Source: Alphaproteobacteria bacterium (lineage in GTDB: Bacteria > Pseudomonadota > Alphaproteobacteria > Caulobacterales > Maricaulaceae). Taken from it: DNA of 64,000 nucleotides. The position numbers were made by a program, and so were the translations under genes. This document shows, in pieces, positions 45,623 through 52,440 of this stretch. Positions within the stretch are counted from its first letter, which is position 1; each line of letters opens with the position of its first letter. Under the pieces are notes generated by a model, which saw only the letters and a program-made list of their open reading frames with translations, searched no databases and had not been told where the DNA came from. The stretch spans positions 124,001-188,000 of the forward strand of contig WGNG01000009.1 of NCBI GenBank assembly GCA_016124675.1, read 5' to 3'.

Positions 45623-46558
45623 TTACGGGTTGATGCGTTCGACCGTATGGCCGCGCGCCTGCAGCAGGTTCACGATGCCCTGCGGTCCCGTGACATGCCC
45701 GGCGCCCACGGCGATGAAAGCGGATTCGCCGCTTTCAAGAATGTCCTCGATGAGCGGTATCCAGTTCTGATTGCGCTGGACGATCAGCACGTCATAGAGG
45801 TCGGCGGACGTATCGCGCATGGACTCGTTCATGATCGTGTCCAGCCCGTCCGTGTCGCCGGCCGCCCAGGCCTGCACCATGCGGTTCAGGAGGTCGGGCT
45901 CCTCCAGCGTCTGCGCCAGGCCGATCTCGAAATCGGCGATCTGGGTCTCGATCGGCATGTCGGCGAAGAAGCGCAATTGCTGTTCGACGGTTTCGAAATA
46001 GCCGTAGGCCATGCCCGCTTCATCGCCTGCCGCCTTGAGCCGGTACTCGACGCCCGACGTGGGATCATAGCCGGCGGCCTGGATCTGGATGATGGCGACG
46101 GTGAGCCCGGCCAGCCAGGGCTGCAACGGGTCCAGTGTCGATTCCAGAGCGCCCGCAGGGGCGCCCAGACCCTCGGCCAGACGGGCGAGGTTGGCCTGCG
46201 CCTCCTCGCTGATGAGGGAGCTCAGCGTCACGCCCGGCGCATTCATGCCCAGCTGCGGGATGAGGGCCGTCATTTCCGCCTGCGATTCCGGGCTCATGGC
46301 GTCGGCTTCGAAATAAATGCGGTCCGCATCGGCGAGCGCCGCGTTGATCGTGGCCGTGCGCCACTCGAGCTGCGGCGGCAGGATGTGAACCGTGCCGAAC
46401 AGGTACACGTCGCCGCCGTCCGACGCGATGCGCCAGATGGCCGGATCAGCCTCGATGGCGGCCCAGTCGGTCTGCGCCTGGGCAGGGGCCGCCAGGGCGC
46501 CGAGCCAGGCAAAGCCGGCGGCGAGGGCGCCGGCGAGCCGTTTGATGCGTGGTGTCAT
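45623..46558 (-). CDS. TraB/GumN-family protein, exported
   Basis: A 311-residue protein with a Sec signal peptide (MTPRIKRLAGALAAGFAWLG, cut after AQA near residue 29) and the TraB/GumN domain: VYLFGTVHILPP at the start and FIAVGAGHVTGPQGIVNLLQARGHTVERI at the end, with conserved His and Glu residues that suggest a metal-dependent (Tiki-like) hydrolase. GGAGAC lies before the ATG at 46558. Substrate unknown. A dyad-symmetry sequence lies about 110 bp upstream. Confidence 0.88.
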   Translation of the reverse strand: MTPRIKRLAGALAAGFAWLGALAAPAQAQTDWAAIEADPAIWRIASDGGDVYLFGTVHILPPQLEWRTATINAALADADRIYFEADAMSPESQAEMTALIPQLGMNAPGVTLSSLISEEAQANLARLAEGLGAPAGALESTLDPLQPWLAGLTVAIIQIQAAGYDPTSGVEYRLKAAGDEAGMAYGYFETVEQQLRFFADMPIETQIADFEIGLAQTLEEPDLLNRMVQAWAAGDTDGLDTIMNESMRDTSADLYDVLIVQRNQNWIPLIEDILESGESAFIAVGAGHVTGPQGIVNLLQARGHTVERINP

Positions 46559-46958
46559 GGTCTGTCTCCTATGCGTGTCAGTCAGTCGCCTGGCGCCAGA
46601 GGGCGCGTGTCCGGGGAGGACTCGCCGCGATTCGCTTTTTCGATCCCGGCCCATACTTGCTATCGCACCATTTGTTGCATATACACAACAAATCGGCAAA
46701 GATGTACAAAATTTCATGGGCCGCCCTCTCTGCGCCCGCCGTCACACCTGGCAGCCAGGGCAGCCGCCGCGCGATCTCTTCGCCCTCAGGATGCGATGAA
46801 TACGCGCCCTTGTGCAAGCCTGGGGCTCGCCAGCATCGCCGCGTCACCGGGGCTGGGCGAGCGCCGCACCTGACAGGCTGATGCTGCAGGCGATCCACGC
46901 AGCAAGGCATGCGGCTGATTTCAAGACCGTTTTCATCGGATGTCCTGTCGATTTCGAG
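46559..46958. promoter_or_regulatory. Promoter region of the TraB/GumN gene with a perfect dyad
   Basis: This 400-bp region between the TraB/GumN start and the mutM stop has no convincing gene. Its middle is AT-rich and holds a perfect inverted repeat, ATTTGTTG at 46670-46677 and CAACAAAT at 46686-46693, with an 8-bp spacer. That spacing fits an operator for a dimeric helix-turn-helix regulator. The promoter of the TraB/GumN gene is expected just leftwards of it. Confidence 0.5.
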
Positions 46959-47819
46959 TTAGCGCTGGCAGGCCGGGCAATGAAAGGTGGAGCGGCCCGA
47001 CTGAACGATGCGCATCACCGGCCCGCAACCGCGCCGGCACGCCTCGCCTTCACGGCCATAGACATCAAAGCTGTGCTGGAAATACCCCATCGCCCCGTCT
47101 GCGCCGGCATAGTCGCGCAAGGTCGATCCGCCTGCTGAAATCGCCTCGGCGATCACCGCGCGCACGGCTGTGGCCAGCCTCTCGGCGCGCGCGCCGGGAA
47201 TGCTGGCGCACAGGCGCCTCGGACTGATGCGCGCGCGCCACAGCGCTTCGCACACATAGATATTGCCCAGCCCCGCCACCACGCTCTGATCCAGCAGGCC
47301 GGCCTTCACCGGTGTGCGCCGCCCGGCGAACGCCTCGCTGAGACAGGCGCCGGAAAACCGGTTGGAGTCGGGCTCCGGCCCCAGCGACTTCAGGAAAGGC
47401 TGGGCCTCTTCGCCCGCCGTGGCGAACAGGGTCATAAAGCCGAAGCGGCGCGGATCGTTGTAGCTTACGGTGAGCGCGCCCTCGATATCGAACACGACAT
47501 GATCGTGGCGCGGATCGGCCGCCGGCGCATAGACGAAGGCGCCGGGCCGGGCGGCGGCGTGCGGACCGGCGCTGATGGAGAACCGGCCGGACATGCCCAG
47601 ATGCATGAGCAGCGTCTCATCGGTGTCGAGGCGCGCCAGCAGGTATTTCGCCCGCCGGTCGATCCGCGTCACCCGGGCGCCGGTCAGGCGCTGCGCGAAG
47701 CGATCGGGAAACGGAAAGCGCAGGTCGGGACGGGCCAGATGCACCGCCTCGATGCGCCGTCCTTCCATGGCGGGCGCAAGCCCCCTTCGGACGGTCTCGA
47801 CCTCGGGCAGTTCAGGCAT
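46959..47819 (-). CDS. mutM: Formamidopyrimidine-DNA glycosylase
   Basis: Base-excision repair enzyme removing 8-oxoguanine. The 286-residue protein starts [14 protein letters not shown], which places the catalytic Pro and Glu at the mature N-terminus and fixes the start at 47819. Other landmarks are the beta-turn Lys region [32 protein letters not shown] and a C-terminal zinc finger (CRRGC and CPAC) with [12 protein letters not shown]. It is divergent from ubiE across a 213-bp gap. Confidence 0.97.
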   Translation of the reverse strand: MPELPEVETVRRGLAPAMEGRRIEAVHLARPDLRFPFPDRFAQRLTGARVTRIDRRAKYLLARLDTDETLLMHLGMSGRFSISAGPHAAARPGAFVYAPAADPRHDHVVFDIEGALTVSYNDPRRFGFMTLFATAGEEAQPFLKSLGPEPDSNRFSGACLSEAFAGRRTPVKAGLLDQSVVAGLGNIYVCEALWRARISPRRLCASIPGARAERLATAVRAVIAEAISAGGSTLRDYAGADGAMGYFQHSFDVYGREGEACRRGCGPVMRIVQSGRSTFHCPACQR

Positions 47820-48032
47820 GGGCGCGCTCCCCTCCACACGGCTGCGCGAGTCTATCGCGCCGGGCCGGGGCGGCGCGCCCCTTTTCAGCAGGGCTGCAGC
47901 GGGGCAAGGTGTTCGCCCGTGAAGCCGCCGCCGCCCGGCTCATCCTTGACCCGCCCTGCAATATCCGCAGCGGCGAATAGGCGCGGGAAAGGGCGCTGGC
48001 GCGGCCCTGCACACCGGTCTATTTTGCCGCCC

Positions 48033-48800
48033 ATGACTGATCAAAAGACCGATACCGCCTCCTTCGGCTTCCGCGAGGTGCCCCGCACCGCCAAGGTCGG
48101 CCTCGTGCGCGAGGTGTTTGACCGGTCCGCGCGCCGCTATGATCTGATGAATGACCTGATGAGCCTCGGGGTTCACCGGGTCTGGAAGGATATCACGGTC
48201 ACGCGCGCCGCGCCGCGGCCGGGGGCCCGGCTGATCGACGTGGCCGGCGGCACGGGCGATCTGGCGCGCGCGTTTCTTGATCGCGCCGAGGCGTTGCAGG
48301 GCCGCCGCGGCGGCGCCCCGGCCGAGGCCGTGGTCGCCGACATCAATGCGCAGATGCTGGGCGCAGGGCTCAAGCGCGGCGCACGCGCCCGCCTCGACTG
48401 GGTCTGCGCGAACGCCGAGGCGCTGCCGTTTCCCGATGCGCACGCCCATGCGGTGACCATCGGCTTCGGCATCCGCAATGTCACCGATCGCATCACGGCG
48501 CTCAAAGAGATGCGCCGCGTGCTGCGGCCCGGCGGGCGGTTTGTGTGCCTGGAGTTCTCCAGGCCCACCACACGGGCGCTGGAGCGCGTCTATGACGCCT
48601 GGTCCTTCAACGTCATTCCCTGGCTGGGCGAGACAGTCGCGCGCGACCGGGACAGCTATCAGTATCTGGTGGAATCCATCCGCAAATTCCCCCATCAGAG
48701 CGCCTTCGCCGCCGAGATGGAACAGGCCGGCTTCTCCCGCGTCTCCGTCACCAATCTCTCCGGCGGCATCGCGGCGATTCACGTGGGCTGGGCCGGGTAG
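48033..48800 (+). CDS. ubiE: Ubiquinone/menaquinone methyltransferase UbiE
   Basis: C-methylates the quinone ring precursor using SAM. The 255-residue protein contains FDRSARRYDLMNDLMSLGVHRVWK, the SAM motif DVAGGTGDLARAF, TIGFGIRNVTDR, EMRRVLRPGGRFVCLEFS, and the C-terminal YQYLVESIRKFP and NLSGGIAAIHVGW. The ATG at 48033 starts the conserved chain. In related genomes ubiB follows directly; here a peptide-export locus of about 7.7 kb intervenes. Confidence 0.97.
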   Translation: MTDQKTDTASFGFREVPRTAKVGLVREVFDRSARRYDLMNDLMSLGVHRVWKDITVTRAAPRPGARLIDVAGGTGDLARAFLDRAEALQGRRGGAPAEAVVADINAQMLGAGLKRGARARLDWVCANAEALPFPDAHAHAVTIGFGIRNVTDRITALKEMRRVLRPGGRFVCLEFSRPTTRALERVYDAWSFNVIPWLGETVARDRDSYQYLVESIRKFPHQSAFAAEMEQAGFSRVSVTNLSGGIAAIHVGWAG

Positions 48801-48898
48801 GCGCCGGCGAAGGCCGTGCGGGCGAAGACCGCCAGAACGCCGATTGTGTTTGAAGTTGCACCCGCAAGCTTTAAAGTCTCTTCACACAAGACCGGGAG

Positions 48899-50155
48899 AT
48901 GGCCTTGGCGGGAGATTTGTTTCGCAAGCAGGCGGTGGATCATGTGACGCGCGGCCGTCTGGACGGCTCGGTTGTGCTCGCGGCGCCGCTGTCTGTGCGC
49001 CTGCTGGGATTGTTGGCAGCCCTGATTGTGGCGGGCGTCACGATTTTCGCCGCCACGGCGAGCTATTCGCGCCGCGAGACGGCGCCCGGCTGGCTGACCC
49101 CGGATCAGGGCGTCTTGCGCGCAGCTGCCGTCCAGGGCGGCCGGATCGAGGCTCTGCTGGTTCAGGAAGGCGATCTCGTCGCCGCCGGCCAGCCGCTGGC
49201 GCGCCTGGCGCTGGACGCCGAACTGGACGACGGGGACGCGGGAACGCGCATTCTCGCCGCACTGGGATCCCAGGCCGACGCCGCCCGGCAGGCTGCGGAA
49301 GCGGAAATCGCGCGCATTGAACGTGAGGCCGAGCGCCGTCGCGCCTCGCTGGACGGCCTGCAGCGCGAGCGGCGCGGGGTGGCCGAACAAATCAGCCTGC
49401 AGCGCGAGGAAATCGCGCTGGCCCAGGGACAGATCGATCGGGCCGAGACGCTGGCCGCCCGTGGTTTCCTGTCCGAGCGCGAGCTGGACGATCGCCGCCA
49501 GCGCTTGCTGGCCGCGCGCCAGTCGCTGGCGCTGCTGGAGCGGACCCGGGCCGGTCTGGAGCGGCAGATATCCGACGCCGAAGCCGCGATCCAGAGCGCA
49601 CCGCTGGAGATCCAGGAGGCGCGCGCGCGCGCCAGCGCAGCCGCCGCATCCCTGGATGAACGCCTGACCCAGCAGAGCCTGCGCACAGCTTATGTTGTCG
49701 TCGCCTCGGCGCCTGCCCGGGTTGCTGCCCTGCCGGCCCGCCCCGGCCAGACCCTGGCCCCCGGTGCGCCGGTGGCGGTGCTGGTGCCCGAAGGCGGGCA
49801 TCTTGTGGCGGAGTTGTATCTGCCCACCCGCGCGGTCGGTTTTATTGAACCCGGGCAGGAGGTGCGCCTGCGCGTGGAAGCGTTTCCGCATCAACGCTTC
49901 GGCACGGTGAGCGCGCGGGTGACCGCGGTGTCGCGCACCGTTCTGGCGCCGTCCGAAGCCGCCATTCCCGGCCTCGCGCTGCAAGAGCCGGTCTTCCGGG
50001 TCGAGGCGGCGCTGGACCGTGAACTCATCGAAGCCTACGGCCAGGCCCTGCCGCTTCAGCCCGGCCTGATGGTCTCGGCAGACATCGTGATCGACCGGCG
50101 CAATCTCATCGAGTGGCTGTTTGATCCGCTGTTTGCGGCCGGGCGGCGGGGGTAG
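48899..50155 (+). CDS. HlyD-family adaptor of a peptide exporter
   Basis: A 418-residue inner-membrane fusion protein for type I-like export of double-glycine peptides. One membrane segment (about residues 32-53) is followed by a short lipoyl region (GWLTPDQGVLRAAAVQGGRIEAL and VQEGDLVAAGQPLARL), a long coiled coil (about 125-265), the second half (APARVAALPARPGQTLAPG) and a beta-barrel domain. LYLPTRAVGFIEPGQEVRLRV is typical of colicin-V/bacteriocin secretion partners. The ATG touches GGGAG with no spacing, so a TTG two codons later may be used. The transporter with the peptidase domain is at 52296-54455 on the same strand. Confidence 0.88.
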   Translation: MALAGDLFRKQAVDHVTRGRLDGSVVLAAPLSVRLLGLLAALIVAGVTIFAATASYSRRETAPGWLTPDQGVLRAAAVQGGRIEALLVQEGDLVAAGQPLARLALDAELDDGDAGTRILAALGSQADAARQAAEAEIARIEREAERRRASLDGLQRERRGVAEQISLQREEIALAQGQIDRAETLAARGFLSERELDDRRQRLLAARQSLALLERTRAGLERQISDAEAAIQSAPLEIQEARARASAAAASLDERLTQQSLRTAYVVVASAPARVAALPARPGQTLAPGAPVAVLVPEGGHLVAELYLPTRAVGFIEPGQEVRLRVEAFPHQRFGTVSARVTAVSRTVLAPSEAAIPGLALQEPVFRVEAALDRELIEAYGQALPLQPGLMVSADIVIDRRNLIEWLFDPLFAAGRRG

Positions 50156-50320
50156 CGGGCGTAACCGGCGCCCTGCGCCAGCACGCGCGTCCGCAAGACA
50201 TCTTCGCTTTCGGGCGAAGGACGATGCGAGTGAGGAGCAATGTGGCGTGGGCTGGCTCGGTCAATCTGCAAACCGCTTACTTCATCAGTCCAATCGCCTT
50301 CACAAGCGGCATTAAGCCGA

Positions 50321-50503
50321 TCAGGCCTGTATCGCCCGAGGCCCGCTCCCACACAGATAATCCAAGGCCAACCAGGCCAAAGACCACAATCCCCGTCCCG
50401 ACCATGATGCGTGGGTCAGCAGTATGGGGGAAAAAAGGATCATCAAGACGCCCCAAACGAACCCGAATGCGCCGTACAACACTAATAAGAAGAGCATCCG
50501 CAT
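50321..50503 (-). CDS. Tiny two-helix membrane protein, possible immunity gene (probably frameshifted)
   Basis: A 60-residue frame starting MRMLFLLVLYGAFGFVWGVL, with GGAGG 7 nt before the ATG at 50503. A hydrophobic helix is followed by less natural sequence after residue 24. In the -1 frame the sequence continues as a plausible membrane protein (PRIMVGTGIVVFGLVGLGLS) to a TAA at 50277. The switch lies in an A6/G5 homopolymer at 50426-50436. A one-base change there would give a single protein of about 75 residues with two helices. It lies just downstream of the precursor peptide gene on the same strand, a usual place for immunity genes. Confidence 0.55.
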   Translation of the reverse strand: MRMLFLLVLYGAFGFVWGVLMILFSPILLTHASWSGRGLWSLAWLALDYLCGSGPRAIQA

Positions 50504-50575
50504 CAACACACCTCCGGATAAAGGAGGGGCATCACGCCCCTCCAAAGAGTCGAAACCAAATACATTTAGGTAGGT

Positions 50576-50776
50576 TTAGGACCCCGCCTCACAACCAGCG
50601 CGATATACCACCATGGCCCCGAAGCCACCGGTTGCTGCGCCAACAGCAGCGCCTATCGCTGCTCCCTCGGCAATTCTGGCAGCAGTTTCCGTGAACCCAC
50701 AACCGCCACTCACCGCATCCACTTCCTCCATCGACAGCTCACGCACGCCGTCAAACTCCATGGTCATCGCAGACAT
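50576..50776 (-). CDS. Double-glycine-leader peptide precursor 1
   Basis: A 66-residue precursor. The leader (residues 1-25) ends in RELSMEEVDAVSGG, the consensus recognised by C39-peptidase ABC exporters, and is predicted to be cut after Gly25. The 41-residue mature peptide begins CGFTETAARIAEG. It has GxxxG-type repeats (GAAIGAAVGAATGG) and two cysteines (26 and 62) that could form a disulfide, as in class II bacteriocins and microcins. AAGGAG stands before the ATG at 50776. The start is confirmed by the near-identical leader at 52090. An antibacterial role is expected from the family but untested. Confidence 0.82.
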   Translation of the reverse strand: MSAMTMEFDGVRELSMEEVDAVSGGCGFTETAARIAEGAAIGAAVGAATGGFGAMVVYRAGCEAGS

Positions 50777-51126
50777 GATTTCATCTCCTTGATTGTAACA
50801 TGATCGGGATGCGTGGCCGCGCGCGAAAAATTTTCCAGAGGGCGAAATTGGATTCAATCCGCACGCGAGTGAGGATTCATGGGTTTTTCTTCATGCGTGT
50901 GCGGTCAGGCATCCAAGCTTGTGCCGGCCCATCCGAGGCGTTAAGTCCGCCCGGTGTTTAATCGCGCACCGGGGGAAGGGCATGACGCGTCAGGACGCGC
51001 TGGAGCTGTTCCGCGGCCGCCGCCTGCCGGTTGTGATCGGGGCGGAGGCCGCCGAGTGCGGGCTGGCGTGCATGACCATGATCGCGCGCTGGCACGGGCA
51101 TGATGTGGACCTGTACGGGCTGCGCC
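50725..51126. repeat. 402-bp direct repeat, copy A
   Basis: Copy A of a direct duplication; copy B is at 52039-52440, offset by exactly 1314 bp with no net insertion or deletion at any point checked. It covers the leader codons of the precursor, the divergent promoter region and the first 48 codons of the peptidase transporter. The two copies differ at scattered positions, mostly in the non-coding middle. Confidence 0.9.
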
Positions 51127-51227
51127 TAACGCCCGCCGTCCCTACCAATTCCAAGCAAACGCTCACTTCCCAGAATCAAAACCAATGTGCCAAAAAACCA
51201 GACTGGGGCGAGAGGGATGGCTTCTGA
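50982..51227 (+). pseudogene. Truncated copy of the peptidase-ABC transporter (N-terminus only)
   Basis: The first 48 codons match the real transporter at 52296 almost perfectly, including the catalytic-Cys motif [19 protein letters not shown]. After GLR the frame runs into unrelated sequence and stops at 51227. It cannot encode a working transporter. It is a by-product of the 402-bp duplication and may still be transcribed from the copied promoter. Confidence 0.85.
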
Positions 51228-51323
51228 CGCGGACAGCCCGTTCAGAACCCCACTCCCAGCGACAATAAATATTGCAATGTGCACAACAACAAAGCAGATG
51301 ACGCGATAAGTCGTCTTTGTCAC
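51126..51323 (-). CDS. Small two-helix membrane protein, possible immunity gene
   Basis: A 65-residue frame with GTG start: MTKTTYRVICFVVVHIAIFIVAG, a loop, then PLAPVWFFGTLVLILGSERLLGIG. Two hydrophobic helices and a basic tail fit a small immunity-type protein. It lies between the two precursor genes and its stop codon straddles the edge of the duplicated block at 51126. The ribosome site AGGAG is only 2 nt from the GTG, so the start is uncertain; a TTG at 51356 is an alternative. Confidence 0.5.
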   Translation of the reverse strand: MTKTTYRVICFVVVHIAIFIVAGSGVLNGLSASEAIPLAPVWFFGTLVLILGSERLLGIGRDGGR

Positions 51324-51381
51324 AGCTCCTCTCCACCATTGGCCGCGTGCCGCCAATACAGCGCGCGACCAGTTGAGGCGG

Positions 51382-51531
51382 TTAACTGCCTACCGCATTA
51401 TCAATAGCGTCGACAGCAACCGCGTTAGCAGTGGCCGCAACCGGCGCATATACGATTGCGACCAACCCGACGACATTTCCGGTCGCACCGGCAGCAGCGC
51501 TAGGCAGTGCGCCGCCGGCGCACGCGCAGTG
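51382..51531 (-). pseudogene. Relic of a third precursor peptide (leader lost)
   Basis: In one frame on the minus strand there are 49 codons between a TGA and a TAA that read like a mature Gly/Ala/Val-rich bacteriocin: a GGALPSAAAGATGNVVGLVA segment and a tail ending DAIDNAVGS. There is no start codon and no leader in frame. It may be what is left of a precursor gene after the duplication and deletion events. The evidence is only composition and position. Confidence 0.35.
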
Positions 51532-51541
51532 TCATCAAGCC

Positions 51542-51721
51542 TCATCTGGGGACGCCGCGCCCCTTTTCGCCGAGCAGCGTGGCGGCAATCGCACCGACGC
51601 ACATACCGACCGGCAACCCCACCGATACCGCCAATGGCAGGCCGCTTGCCGCCGCAATCCCCCCAGCTACTCCGCCAACAACACCCGCCGTCAACCCAAC
51701 TACCATAAGTTTGCGCCACAT
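51542..51721 (-). CDS. Tiny hydrophobic membrane protein, 59 aa
   Basis: A 59-residue protein starting MWRKLMVVGLTAGVVGGVAG, with AGGAA three bases before the ATG at 51721. Two hydrophobic, Gly/Ala/Val-rich segments (about residues 5-26 and 28-50) are followed by a basic end (GEKGRGVPR). It is the next gene downstream of precursor 2 on the same strand, with 81 bp between. This is a fitting place and shape for a cognate immunity protein; it could also be a companion peptide, although it lacks a double-glycine leader. Confidence 0.55.
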   Translation of the reverse strand: MWRKLMVVGLTAGVVGGVAGGIAAASGLPLAVSVGLPVGMCVGAIAATLLGEKGRGVPR

Positions 51722-51748
51722 TTCCTACTCTCCATTTGAAATGGCAAT

Positions 51749-51791
51749 CTCCCAGCCCTGCAAAGTCTGATATCCTTCACAGAGCTGGGAG
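51749..51791 (-). promoter_or_regulatory. Inverted repeat between precursor 2 and the tiny membrane gene
   Basis: CTCCCAGC at 51749-51756 pairs with GCTGGGAG at 51784-51791. There is no T-run, so it is not a full terminator. It may attenuate or stabilise the transcript and set the ratio of precursor to downstream product. Confidence 0.4.
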
Positions 51792-51802
51792 TAAAATCTA
51801 TC

Positions 51803-52090
51803 CTAGTCGGATGACAACATCTGCGTGAGGATAGACGTCAAGGCTCCGCCGACAGCTCCGCCAACCGCACCCGCGACTGCCCCTGTAACAGCACCCGGCA
51901 CCGCACCAACGCCGCCGGCCATCGCTCCAGCGACAGCACCTCCTGCAGCACCGCCTGCCGCGCCGCTAACTGCACCGACCCCAGCAGCCACGCCGACATC
52001 GCCCCAGTTGATGTCGGCTCCTGTAACCAGGTCAATCTCCTCCATCGACAGCTCACGTACGCCGTCAAACTCCATGGTCATTGCAGACAT
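51803..52090 (-). CDS. Double-glycine-type-leader peptide precursor 2
   Basis: A 95-residue precursor. The first 18 residues are identical to those of precursor 1, and the leader ends RELSMEEIDLVTGA, a Gly-Ala variant of the double-glycine site. The mature part of about 70 residues starts DINWGDVGVAAGVGAVSG, is extremely rich in Gly, Ala and Val with many GxxxG/GxxxA motifs, and ends with LTSILTQMLSSD. Such sequences form membrane-inserting helices in two-peptide bacteriocins. AAGGAG precedes the ATG at 52090. It is divergent from the transporter gene. Confidence 0.82.
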   Translation of the reverse strand: MSAMTMEFDGVRELSMEEIDLVTGADINWGDVGVAAGVGAVSGAAGGAAGGAVAGAMAGGVGAVPGAVTGAVAGAVGGAVGGALTSILTQMLSSD

Positions 52091-52440
52091 GATTTCATCT
52101 CCTTGATTGTAACATGATCGGAATGCGTGTCCACGCGGAAAAAATGTTCCAAAAGGCGAAATCGGAGTCAACTCGGGATCGAGCGGAGCTTTATGATTTT
52201 TTCTTCATGCGTGTGCGGTCAGGCATCAAAGCTTGTGCCGGCCCATCCGAGGCGTTAAGTCCGCCCGGTGTTTAATCGCGCGCCGGGGGAAGGGCATGAC
52301 GCGTCAGGACGCGCTGGAGCTGTTCCGTGGCCGCCGCCTGCCGGTGGTGATCGGGGCGGAGGCCGCCGAGTGCGGGCTGGCCTGCATGACCATGATCGCG
52401 CGCTGGCACGGGCATGATGTGGATCTGAACGGGCTGCGCC
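52039..52440. repeat. 402-bp direct repeat, copy B
   Basis: Copy B, associated with the intact precursor 2 and the full transporter. The partner is copy A at 50725-51126. The 205-bp non-coding middle between the precursor ATG and the transporter ATG must hold both divergent promoters, and its duplication gives each precursor gene its own promoter copy. Confidence 0.9.

Noticed and set aside
50224-50694. A 156-codon plus-strand frame in the bacteriocin locus
   Set aside because: It is antisense to precursor 1 and the tiny membrane gene, and has low-complexity Thr/Arg/Pro content.
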